Assembly (NCBI GenBank): GCA_002449535.1
Contig: DJWZ01000125.1
Span: forward strand, 1-12,614
Length of the DNA: 12,614 nucleotides
Reading direction: 5' to 3'
From: Prevotellaceae bacterium UBA7017
GTDB taxonomy: Bacteria > Bacteroidota > Bacteroidia > Bacteroidales > Bacteroidaceae
The notes under the pieces were generated by a model, which saw only the letters and a program-made list of their open reading frames with translations, was not told the origin of the DNA and did not search any database. This document shows positions 6,314-12,458 of the stretch, one piece after another (the stretch's first letter is position 1; every line of letters starts with the position of its first letter). Position numbers and translations under genes: made by a program.

Positions 6314-6560
6314 AAAAAGCGCAGACTCGTGCTTAATCCGTATCTGGAGGTCGTAGGAATAACCTGTATAATGGAGATAAGCTAAAGCCCACGCTATAGC
6401 GCGAGCAAAAAGCCGTATCGTTACCATTATACTGTATCTAATGAATTTCCTACGTTCCCAGATACCATCGATAACCAGCTATTGCCGTTATTTTTTCCTT
6501 AAAATTTGCGAGTAATGTACGCTTACACACTCTTCAACACACAATCGTAATCGTGTGATG
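6314..6560 (-). ncRNA. ssrS: Rod-shaped structured RNA, candidate 6S RNA
   Basis: The stretch folds into one long rod. Stems are 6340-6347 with 6458-6465 (8 bp), 6352-6359 with 6447-6454 (8 bp), and 6366-6374 with 6424-6432 (9 bp); the apical hairpin is 6387-6394 with 6399-6406, loop UAUA. Between the second and third stems is an asymmetric bubble of 6 against 14 bases, like the 6S central bubble that mimics an open promoter and binds RNA polymerase. The strand is set by wobbles: two pairs in the apical hairpin and one in the 5' hairpin (6538-6557) are G-U on the minus strand but A-C mismatches on the plus strand. A leftward promoter lies just upstream and a T5 run (6318-6314) just downstream. 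The fold is well supported; the 6S identity and exact ends are inferred. Confidence 0.55.
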
Positions 6561-6566
6561 CGGTTG

Positions 6567-6597
6567 CAAATTTACAACTTTTTCCCAATATCACAAA
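6567..6597 (-). promoter_or_regulatory. Promoter of the 6S-like RNA
   Basis: On the minus strand TTTG (6597-6594), a 19-base spacer and TAAATTTG (6574-6567) match the Bacteroidetes consensus. The predicted start near 6560 falls right at the first hairpin of the structured RNA. Confidence 0.65.
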
Positions 6598-6696
6598 AAA
6601 ATCATGCAATTATTATACATTTTTGATGAAAACGGGCTTTGCGCAAATAACTACTTTTTCTGCAAAAAGATAATTTTATTCAACCCTAACGATAAT

Positions 6697-6717
6697 CTCT
6701 AACCGCTAACCTCTAAC
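6697..6717. repeat. Three tandem 7-base units (CTCTAAC, CGCTAAC, CTCTAAC)
   Basis: Three head-to-tail heptamers at 6697-6703, 6704-6710 and 6711-6717 lie just upstream of the promoter at 6750. On the other strand they read GTTAGAG/GTTAGCG, a rotation close to the GAGTTAA units found at 7258-7306. Confidence 0.75.
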
Positions 6718-6749
6718 CATTTTTTCTGCTAAAATAATCCTTCTAAAAC

Positions 6750-6780
6750 TTGCATATCTCGCATTTTTTTTGTACCTTTG
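6750..6780 (+). promoter_or_regulatory. Promoter of the smalltalk-membrane protein-peptidase unit
   Basis: TTG (6750-6752), a 20-base spacer and TACCTTTG (6773-6780) match the consensus. Transcription should start near 6785, about 175 bases before the first gene. Confidence 0.7.
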
Positions 6781-6784
6781 CAAA

Positions 6785-6960
6785 TAGATGAGAGACAGTG
6801 GTCTCAAGGCATACAAACAAGTTTGTCTGCAATCTCTTGACAGAGATTTTCTATTTGCGATGGTTGCTCACGCTCGATAATCAGAAAGTGAACTTTCATT
6901 ATCCTCGCTTAATCGCAACATTGTACCTTATTTATTAACCATTAAAAACACACACAAGCT
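6785..6960 (+). promoter_or_regulatory. Highly structured 5' leader of the 6961 unit
   Basis: Four hairpins follow one another: GAGAC/GTCTC (6792-6805), ACAAAC/GTTTGT (6813-6826), AATCTC/GAGATT (6831-6848), and a 12-bp arm of GATAAT+GAAAGT with ACTTTC+ATTATC (6876-6903). The last is enclosed by TTGCGAT (6855-6861) with ATCGCAA (6912-6918). A second outer pairing, GCAAATAGA (6780-6788) with TCTATTTGC (6850-6858), overlaps both the -7 element and the later stem, so the pairings exclude each other. No T-run follows, so it is not a simple attenuator. It could be a regulatory leader or a stand-alone small RNA. Confidence 0.5.
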
Positions 6961-7050
6961 ATGAAAAAGAATTGGAAAACCGTACTTCATGTAATCAGTT
7001 ACATCATTGCCGCCATTCTGGGCGCAGCTGGTGGAGCAACGGCGATGTAA
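6961..7050 (+). CDS. Smalltalk-type micro-protein
   Basis: A 29-residue protein starting MKKNWKTVLHVISYIIAA and ending GGATAM. The basic first six residues and the hydrophobic remainder predict one membrane helix (about residues 7-24). Length, the KKxxWKTVL start and composition match the Bacteroidales 'smalltalk' proteins, which are usually found near HU-like DNA-binding proteins and peptidoglycan amidases; their function is unknown. Here the peptidase gene is present two genes on, but no HU gene lies upstream in this window. It is the first gene after the structured leader, and the next gene starts 16 bases after its stop. The gene is too short for usual ORF cut-offs, but family resemblance and position make it convincing. 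Confidence 0.75.
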   Translation: MKKNWKTVLHVISYIIAAILGAAGGATAM

Positions 7051-7066
7051 GAGGGCCTTACGTACT

Positions 7067-7264
7067 ATGGAAAACACACGCTTTAAAATCTCTCAGTATG
7101 CCTGTGCGGTGCTGCTTATCGTGAGCAGTATCGCACTGGTGGCATATCAGGTGGTAGAGATAGACGATGTGGCATCAGGACTGCTATACTATGTGGCACA
7201 GTCGTTCCTGCTGGCTGGTTCTATCTTCGGCCTTGACCAATACATCAGAAACTTAAAGAGTTAA
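7067..7264 (+). CDS. Small two-helix membrane protein (holin-like layout)
   Basis: A 65-residue protein starting MENTRFKISQY. Two hydrophobic segments (about residues 11-29 and 36-56) flank a short acidic turn (VVEIDD), and the end is basic (RNLKS). This is the size and layout of small class II holins, but no family signature is recognised, so the holin idea rests on its position between the smalltalk gene and a peptidoglycan peptidase. The ATG at 7067 is preferred over an upstream in-frame start at 7007, which would overlap the smalltalk gene; a weak AGAGGG lies 12-17 bases upstream. Its last codons fall inside a tandem repeat of 7-base units. Confidence 0.65.
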   Translation: MENTRFKISQYACAVLLIVSSIALVAYQVVEIDDVASGLLYYVAQSFLLAGSIFGLDQYIRNLKS

Positions 7265-7306
7265 GAGTTAAGAGTTAGGAGTTAAGAATTAAGAATTAAG
7301 AATTAA
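7258..7306 (+). repeat. Seven tandem 7-base units before the peptidase gene
   Basis: Units run from 7258: GAGTTAA twice, GAGTTAG once, GAGTTAA once, then GAATTAA three times. They include the stop codon of the membrane-protein gene and fill the whole gap to two bases before the next ATG, where a ribosome-binding site would be. A change in copy number would alter the spacing in front of the peptidase gene without breaking either reading frame's main part. Confidence 0.9.
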
Positions 7307-7308
7307 AT

Positions 7309-7713
7309 ATGAATGACATAAAACTTTCAGCCCATTTTAAGTTGAGCGAATTTCTCAATACTGGAAAATACCCACAGAACATTCCCTCTATGCAGGACGT
7401 TGTGAATATGACCTTCGGCTGTCACTTACTGCTGGAACCGGCACGTAACGAGGTCGGGCCCATTATCATCAATTCGGGCTTCAGAAGTAACGAGGTAAAC
7501 AAGATGGTAGGCGGCGTCTGCAACTCACAACACCTGAGAGGTCAGGCTGCCGACATACGTCCTCGCGACACGAAGCAGTTCCAGCATCTGGTGGATTGTC
7601 TTAGGAACAATCCCTATACCGACCAGCTGCTCACAGGAAACGGCTGGCTCCACATTTCATGGAACCCGTTCGGGAAACCCAGACATTATGTAAGGATTGG
7701 CTATTACAAGTAA
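7309..7713 (+). CDS. M15-family peptidoglycan peptidase (D-Ala-D-Ala carboxypeptidase-like)
   Basis: A 134-residue zinc peptidase domain of the Peptidase_M15 type, as found in phage endolysins and VanY-like or VanX-like enzymes. Zinc ligands are visible: H75 and D82 in SQHLRGQAAD (73-82) and H115 in WLHISW (113-118). IINSGFRS (53-60) is the conserved turn before them. The protein is a bare catalytic domain without signal peptide or cell-wall-binding domain. Like many phage lysins, it would therefore need a holin-like partner or lysis to reach peptidoglycan; the small membrane protein just upstream could play that role. It is the last gene of the rightward unit, ended by the terminator at 7731. 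No phage structural genes are visible, so this may be a domesticated remnant or a standard Bacteroidales wall-remodelling locus. Confidence 0.88.
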   Translation: MNDIKLSAHFKLSEFLNTGKYPQNIPSMQDVVNMTFGCHLLLEPARNEVGPIIINSGFRSNEVNKMVGGVCNSQHLRGQAADIRPRDTKQFQHLVDCLRNNPYTDQLLTGNGWLHISWNPFGKPRHYVRIGYYK

Positions 7714-7723
7714 TCTACACAAC

Positions 7724-7762
7724 AAAAAAAAATCCGGAAGAAAACCTTCCGGATTACTTTTT
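7724..7762. terminator. Bidirectional Rho-independent terminator
   Basis: AATCCGGAAG (7731-7740) and CTTCCGGATT (7746-7755) form a perfect 10-bp stem with a 5-base loop. ACTTTTT follows on the plus strand. On the minus strand nine T residues follow (7732-7724, partly in the stem). It ends the rightward peptidase unit and can also end the leftward gene at 8374-7832. Confidence 0.9.
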
Positions 7763-7831
7763 ATTTAGCTTTTGCTCCCCCGCTGCGAGGGAAGACTTTC
7801 TAACGTTTGGTTTTGCTCCGACTCCGCCGGC

Positions 7832-8374
7832 TCACCAAGACAGCTCGCCGTTTTGGAAATATACTATCGAGATGCGATAATGGAAGTCGTCTCCCTTGGC
7901 GGGGTATAGCTGTCCGTCGCGACCGTCAAGATATTGCAGTTTCTTCAGGATACCCATCTGGCGCTTTATGTCCTTTACCCAAAATGTCGAATTCACATTC
8001 ATGCGCATCCCCGCCTGCTCAAACTGCTGCACGAGGCTCTCGTTGCCACGGACGATGCCGAGCACCTCTTTCAATTCCTCTGCCGACGGCAACGGATAGC
8101 TGGAATAGCGTGCGCCATAGAACAGTATCTCGACGTCGTCATCCCAAAATGGCTGACCCTTTATTATCCTGCCTTCGCCGCCATAAGCCTTGCCCAAGAC
8201 CTTTACCAGGATGCCGCGACGCCCGCTGCCAGCCTCGCGAACGCACATATAGCGCGATTCGACAATCTGTTCGTAAGCGACACTGTTACCAGATTTCAGC
8301 GTCCTCCTCTCCTTTGGCAGATTGACGACCTCGCCTGCTTTCCAATTCTGTGTGTTTGTCGTGTTGTCTGACAT
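7832..8374 (-). CDS. Unknown 180-aa soluble protein
   Basis: A 180-residue protein of unknown function, starting MSDNTTNTQNWKAGEVVNLP. There is no signal peptide, membrane helix or recognised catalytic motif. Visible traits are a basic, glycine-rich stretch (about residues 46-72, EAGSGRRGILVKVLGKAYGG), an aromatic/acidic patch (FWDDDVEILFYGARYSSYPLP, split by the reader at DDD), and a C-terminal part WVKDIKRQMGILKKLQYLDG with a beta-like ending (HYRISIVYF). The leftward frame is chosen over overlapping rightward ones because it has its own consensus promoter at 8510-8479, a natural composition and the shared terminator at 7724. It is a single-gene unit between the peptidase cassette and the CooS operon; the context gives no clue to its role. 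Confidence 0.65.
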   Translation of the reverse strand: MSDNTTNTQNWKAGEVVNLPKERRTLKSGNSVAYEQIVESRYMCVREAGSGRRGILVKVLGKAYGGEGRIIKGQPFWDDDVEILFYGARYSSYPLPSAEELKEVLGIVRGNESLVQQFEQAGMRMNVNSTFWVKDIKRQMGILKKLQYLDGRDGQLYPAKGDDFHYRISIVYFQNGELSW

Positions 8375-8410
8375 TTTTTATTATATTGTATCGTTGTTTA
8401 TTTTACCTCA

Positions 8411-8443
8411 AAGGACGCGCCTCCAAACCCCGCGCATGTCCTT
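8411..8443 (-). promoter_or_regulatory. GC-rich hairpin in the leader of the 8374 gene
   Basis: AAGGAC+GCGC (8411-8420) pairs with GCGC and GTCCTT (8432-8435 and 8438-8443), with a 2-base bulge. Read leftward it sits in the middle of the roughly 100-base leader. Read rightward it is followed by G and eight T residues (8445-8452), so it could also stop transcripts entering the CooS region. Confidence 0.5.
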
Positions 8444-8478
8444 GTTTTTTTTCTCTCCCCTATATTAGTCATCGGCTG

Positions 8479-8510
8479 CAAAGATAAACAAAAATCTTGA
8501 ATCAACCAAA
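8479..8510 (-). promoter_or_regulatory. Promoter of the 8374 gene
   Basis: On the minus strand TTTG (8510-8507), a 20-base spacer and TATCTTTG (8486-8479) match the Bacteroidetes consensus. It is divergent from the CooS promoter; the start-to-start gap between the two genes is 314 bases. Confidence 0.7.
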
Positions 8511-8600
8511 CAGATGTAGAAAATTTTTCTATATTTGGTGCCGTTTCCGCTATGGCAAAAGATTTTTGTTCTGTAAGATTATGGCTGACAGCGTATTTTT

Positions 8601-8611
8601 CCGTATTACGG
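8601..8611. promoter_or_regulatory. Palindrome upstream of the CooS promoter, possible operator
   Basis: CCGTA-T-TACGG is a perfect 5-bp inverted repeat with a one-base centre, seven bases upstream of the -33 element. Its position fits an activator or repressor site. It does not resemble the CooA site of Rhodospirillum. No regulator gene is in the window. Confidence 0.3.
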
Positions 8612-8618
8612 CAGAAAT

Positions 8619-8649
8619 TTGGTGGGAAAAGCCAAAGTTCGTAATTTTG
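8619..8649 (+). promoter_or_regulatory. Promoter of the CooS-ABC operon
   Basis: TTG (8619-8621), a 20-base spacer and TAATTTTG (8642-8649) match the consensus. Transcription would start near 8655, giving a leader of about 34 bases before the ATG at 8689. This excludes the longer in-frame start upstream. Confidence 0.7.
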
Positions 8650-8688
8650 CACCCGAAATCAGACAACTTCAAAAACATTCAGACAACA

Positions 8689-10779
8689 ATGGCAGTACAC
8701 CACCATCATCATGACCTCAACGAGCAGTTTGAAGAGGCATTCTCAGGCAAGCGCAGCGACGAGGAGATAATCGCCCATCAGCAGTCGCACGCCCACCATC
8801 ATCACGATGCCGCGCACCCTCATGTGCACGGTGACACGAAGGATTACATGTCGGCAGTGAACGAATATCGCAAGACATTCCCCGACAAGCAGCAGCAGAT
8901 AGAGCAGACGCCCGACCCTGCCGTGAGGGAGATGCTGCTGCACCTGCAGGAAGTGGGCATCGAGACGGTGTTCGACCGTTTTGACAGCCAGCAGCCGCAG
9001 TGTAACTTTGGCATTGCGGGCACCTGTTGCAAGAACTGCTTCATGGGGCCGTGCCGTATTACGAAGAAAGCCCCGCGAGGTGTGTGCGGCGCCGATGCCG
9101 ACCTTATTGCCGCCCGCAACCTGCTGAGACATCTGGCAGCAGGAACGGCAAGCCACGGAGCACGAGGCAGGGCAAGTATGCTTGCGCTGAAATATGCCGC
9201 AGAGGGCAAGGCACCCATAGACATCGAGGGGGAGAAGAAGATACTTGCAGAGGCGAAGACATACGGTCTGGACACCGAGGGAAAGGACGTCAGAGGGCTG
9301 GCTGGCGAAATAGCCGACATATTGCTGGAGGACCTCAGCAGGACGGTGCCCGGAAAGCATAAGACCATATATACCCACGCACCAAGAGAGAGAATAGAGA
9401 CATGGGAGAAGGCTGGCATCATACCCATATCGCCCTACCACGAGGTATTTGAAAGCCTGCACCGCACCACCACCGGCACCGACGGCGACTGGCGCAACGT
9501 AATGCAGCAGTTCCTGCGCACGGGGGTGAGCTTTGCGTGGACATCATGCTTGGGCAGCGGAATAGCGATGGACTGCCTCTACGGACTGCCCCACCGCTCT
9601 ACGTCAAAGGTAAATCTGGGAGCACTGAAGAAGGGATGGGTGAACATTGCCGTACACGGACACTCGCCGCTCCTGATACGCGAGATTGTGAAGATAGGAC
9701 AGAGCGAGGAATGGCAAGGCAAGGCACGCGAGGCTGGCGCCGGGGGCATACAGTTCTACGGGATATGCTGCTCGGGACTTAGCGCGATGTACCGCTATGG
9801 CGGAGTGATACCGCTGAGCAACGCCGTGGGGTCGGAACTGGTATTAGGCACAGGAGCGTTGGACCTCTGGGTGGCTGACGTGCAGGACGTCTTCCCAACG
9901 ATAATGGACGTGGCACGCTGTTTCCGAACGGTGGTAGTGACCACCAGCGACTCGGCACGACTGCCTGGCGCAGAGCACTATGGCTTTGACCACGAACACT
10001 CAAACATTGCCGACATCAAGAACCTGGCACGGCGCATAGTAGAGAGAGCCATAGAGGCATACAAGGACCGTCGCGACGTGCCGGTGAAGATACCGCAGTA
10101 TGAGGTGGAGGCTGAGATGGGATTCTCCGTAGAATGGGCTGCGAGCCACTTTGAGAGAGGGCTGCGCGACATTGCCGACGCTCTGAGGGAGGGCAAGATA
10201 CGAGGCATCGTGAACCTTGTAGGATGCAACAACCCACGGCTCATATACGAGAAACACATCGTGGAGGCTGCGGAGATATTGCTGAAGAACGACATACTGA
10301 TACTGACCAACGGATGCGCATCGTTTGCACTGCTGAAGTTAGGCTTCTGTTCAAGCAAGGCACTGGCTATAACGGGCGACAGCCTGAGACGCTTCTGCGA
10401 GGAGCACGGAAACATTCCGCCTGTATGGCATCTGGGCGAGTGCTTGGACAACGCCAGGGCAAGCGGCTTCTTCAATGGCATCAGCGGAGCACTGGGCACA
10501 CCGATAAAAGAACTGCCATACGCCTTTATGTCGCCGGAATGGAGCAACGAGAAAGGCATCTGCGCGGCACTGGCTTTCAGGCTCCTGGGCATGAACTCTT
10601 ACCACAGCGTATATGCACCGACGCAGGGAGCACCCAACGTGCACGAATTCATGGCACACGGTACGAAACCCATACTGGGCAGCGAGATGATAGTGAACGT
10701 GGACACCAAGGAACTGGCACAACAACTGGTAGATGACATGAACGAAAAAAGGCGGCTGCTTGGATGGGAAAACCATTGA
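8689..10779 (+). CDS. cooS: Divergent Ni-type carbon monoxide dehydrogenase catalytic subunit (CooS-like)
   Basis: A 696-residue cytoplasmic CooS-like protein; the family oxidises CO to CO2 or reduces CO2 at a Ni-Fe-S C-cluster. The cysteines for the D and B clusters are present: C105, C113/C114, C117, C122 and C133. C-cluster ligands by comparison with known CooS: H323 or H325 (HGHSP), C360/C361 (GICCSG), C513 (VGCNNPR), C543 (NGCAS) and C585 (HLGECLDN) are kept. The DVQC motif reads DVQD, so the expected cysteine is D400; K622 (NEKG) is kept. The N-terminal 50 residues are histidine-rich (15 His, e.g. MAVHHHHHD and SHAHHHHD), an extension suggestive of nickel handling. The start at 8689 is set by the promoter. 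A strong ribosome site and an ABC importer follow, so it heads an operon. No CooC, CooF or acetyl-CoA synthase gene is seen. Family sure; activity uncertain. Confidence 0.9.
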   Translation: MAVHHHHHDLNEQFEEAFSGKRSDEEIIAHQQSHAHHHHDAAHPHVHGDTKDYMSAVNEYRKTFPDKQQQIEQTPDPAVREMLLHLQEVGIETVFDRFDSQQPQCNFGIAGTCCKNCFMGPCRITKKAPRGVCGADADLIAARNLLRHLAAGTASHGARGRASMLALKYAAEGKAPIDIEGEKKILAEAKTYGLDTEGKDVRGLAGEIADILLEDLSRTVPGKHKTIYTHAPRERIETWEKAGIIPISPYHEVFESLHRTTTGTDGDWRNVMQQFLRTGVSFAWTSCLGSGIAMDCLYGLPHRSTSKVNLGALKKGWVNIAVHGHSPLLIREIVKIGQSEEWQGKAREAGAGGIQFYGICCSGLSAMYRYGGVIPLSNAVGSELVLGTGALDLWVADVQDVFPTIMDVARCFRTVVVTTSDSARLPGAEHYGFDHEHSNIADIKNLARRIVERAIEAYKDRRDVPVKIPQYEVEAEMGFSVEWAASHFERGLRDIADALREGKIRGIVNLVGCNNPRLIYEKHIVEAAEILLKNDILILTNGCASFALLKLGFCSSKALAITGDSLRRFCEEHGNIPPVWHLGECLDNARASGFFNGISGALGTPIKELPYAFMSPEWSNEKGICAALAFRLLGMNSYHSVYAPTQGAPNVHEFMAHGTKPILGSEMIVNVDTKELAQQLVDDMNEKRRLLGWENH

Positions 10780-10818
10780 ACATTGAACCATTAATAAATA
10801 AAGGAAGGAGATAAGACT

Positions 10819-11712
10819 ATGAGGACAAGACTGTATATAATTGCTGCACTGACGGCACTGCTACTGACGGCTTGTGGCAGGAAGGGAAATGAAGACGTGG
10901 TAAAGATAGCCTATCTGCCCATAACCCACGCTCTGCCATTAGCGGGGCTGGAGAAGGCTGACGGCGTAAAGGTAGAACTGGTGAAGTATGGCTCATGGCC
11001 AGAACTGCTGGACGCGCTGAACACTGGACGCGTAGATGGCGCATCGGTGCTGATAGAACTTGCCATGAAGGCAAAAGCGCAGGGCATAGGGCTGACAGCG
11101 GTGGCATTGGGACATACCGACGGCAACGTGATTGTTGTCACACAAGAGACAAACAGCGCCAAAGACCTGAAGGGCAAGACTTTTGCCATTCCGCACAGGG
11201 CATCGTCGCACCACATACTGCTGCAGGAAGCACTGGCAAAGGACGGGCTGACCATAGACGACGTGAACGTGGTGGAGATGGCTCCGCCTGAGATGCCTTC
11301 CGCACTTGCCAACAAGCAGATAGCAGGATACTGCGTCGCCGAGCCGTTTGGAGCTGCCGGGGTTTTGGCAAGCAAAGGCAAGGTGCTGTATCGCAGCGAC
11401 GAACTGTGGCACGAGAGCATCTGCTGCGGACTGGTGGTGAACAACAAGGCTTACAAGGAAAAGAAAGCACTGATAGACAAGGTCATTTCTGCCTATGAGA
11501 AACAGGGCAAGGAACTGGAGGACAAGGAGGTGGCGCTGGAGAGGGCAAAGACTCTGCTGACACAGCCGGAGGAAGTCCTGCAGAAGTCGCTGCAATGGAT
11601 AAGCTATGCCGACCTGAAGATTAAGAAGGAGGCTTATTCCGACTTGGCTGAAAAGGTGAAGAAATACGGAATCATAGACAATCCGCCATCTTACGAAGAC
11701 TTTGTGAAATGA
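10819..11712 (+). CDS. ABC importer substrate-binding lipoprotein, SsuA/NMT1 type
   Basis: A 297-residue binding protein. The signal peptide MRTRLYIIAALTALLLTAC ends in a lipobox (LTAC), so C19 should carry lipid and anchor it in a membrane facing the periplasm. The mature part has the NMT1/SsuA/TauA pattern: KIAYLPITHALPL, then VELVKYGSWPELLDALNTG, then VDGASVLIELAMKAKAQG, then KDLKGKTFAIP, and a hinge region with YCVAEPFGAAGV. Family ligands include sulfonates, taurine, nitrate, bicarbonate and thiamine precursors; the ligand here cannot be told from sequence. A very strong ribosome site (AAGGAAGGAG, 10801-10810) precedes it, 21 bases after the CooS-like gene, with no promoter between. Its stop overlaps the permease start by four bases (ATGA), indicating coupled translation. 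Confidence 0.85.
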   Translation: MRTRLYIIAALTALLLTACGRKGNEDVVKIAYLPITHALPLAGLEKADGVKVELVKYGSWPELLDALNTGRVDGASVLIELAMKAKAQGIGLTAVALGHTDGNVIVVTQETNSAKDLKGKTFAIPHRASSHHILLQEALAKDGLTIDDVNVVEMAPPEMPSALANKQIAGYCVAEPFGAAGVLASKGKVLYRSDELWHESICCGLVVNNKAYKEKKALIDKVISAYEKQGKELEDKEVALERAKTLLTQPEEVLQKSLQWISYADLKIKKEAYSDLAEKVKKYGIIDNPPSYEDFVK

Positions 11713-12458
11713 AGACGGTAATATACACGATAGCATCATTTGCCCTGACGCTTGCCGTATGGCAGCTGGCAGTGCTGGCAGGCAACTATGACGATGCGCT
11801 GTTTCCTGCGCCGAAGGATGTGGCAGAGGCGTTCAGCGAGATTGTTGCCAACGGCACTCTATACGACGGCATCGTGACCAGCATGTGTCGCTTTGTCATA
11901 GGTTACCTGATATCGGTAGTGGCGGGGATTGCATTGGGACTGCTGATAGGCAACGTAAGCATACTCTTCAGGCTTACGAACCCTGTGGTGCAGATGGTCA
12001 GACCCATAGCACCCGTGGCATGGATGCCGTTCATAGTGTTGCTCATTGGCATAGGCGATGCACCCGCCATCGTGATAATATTCCTGGCGGGATTCTTCCC
12101 CGTATTGCTGACAACGGCAAGAGGGGTACACAGCGTGGACGTGACATACCTGAAGGTGGCAAGCAACTATGGCATCTCACGGCTGAAGACGGTATTCGGA
12201 ATAATATTGCCGGAGGTCTTTCCGCAGATAGCTAACGCGCTGCACATAGCATTGGGCTCGGCATGGATATTCCTCGTTTCGGGAGAAATGGTGGGAACGC
12301 AGTCGGGACTGGGATACATGATTATAGACGCAAGGAACAACCTCAGACCCGACATATTGCTTGCCACAATGATAGTGATAGGAGGAATAGGCTTCCTGCT
12401 CGACTTCCTCATCGGTAAATTTGAAAAGAAGGTTTTGACACATTATGGCGTACATTGA
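11709..12458 (+). CDS. ABC importer permease, SsuC/TauC/NrtB type
   Basis: A 249-residue integral membrane protein with about six hydrophobic helices, the usual size for SsuC/TauC/NrtB permeases. Family marks: FPAPKDVAEAF near residues 33-43, MVRPIAPVAWMPFIVLLIGIGDAPAI (about 96-121, the loop typical of this group), and the cytoplasmic coupling region VDVTYLKVASNYGISR that contacts the ATPase. The ending GTQSGLGYMI is also characteristic. It should form the channel with the lipoprotein upstream and the ATPase downstream. The start codon overlaps the lipoprotein stop, and its last 14 bases overlap the start of the ATPase gene. The complex would move an unknown small anion or organic substrate into the cytoplasm, where the CooS-like enzyme works. 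Confidence 0.85.
   Translation: MKTVIYTIASFALTLAVWQLAVLAGNYDDALFPAPKDVAEAFSEIVANGTLYDGIVTSMCRFVIGYLISVVAGIALGLLIGNVSILFRLTNPVVQMVRPIAPVAWMPFIVLLIGIGDAPAIVIIFLAGFFPVLLTTARGVHSVDVTYLKVASNYGISRLKTVFGIILPEVFPQIANALHIALGSAWIFLVSGEMVGTQSGLGYMIIDARNNLRPDILLATMIVIGGIGFLLDFLIGKFEKKVLTHYGVH

Noticed and set aside
7807..8371. Rightward open frames over the unknown 180-aa gene
   Set aside because: They lack promoter and ribosome site and have low-complexity composition; the leftward frame has a promoter, a plausible protein and a terminator.
8497..8688. 64-codon N-terminal extension of the CooS-like gene
   Set aside because: The consensus promoter at 8619-8649 lies inside it, so the mRNA would not include the upstream start, and the extension has no similarity to CooS.
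9027..9462. Several open frames inside the CooS-like gene on both strands
   Set aside because: They are shadows of a GC-rich conserved gene with a clear family match in the main frame.
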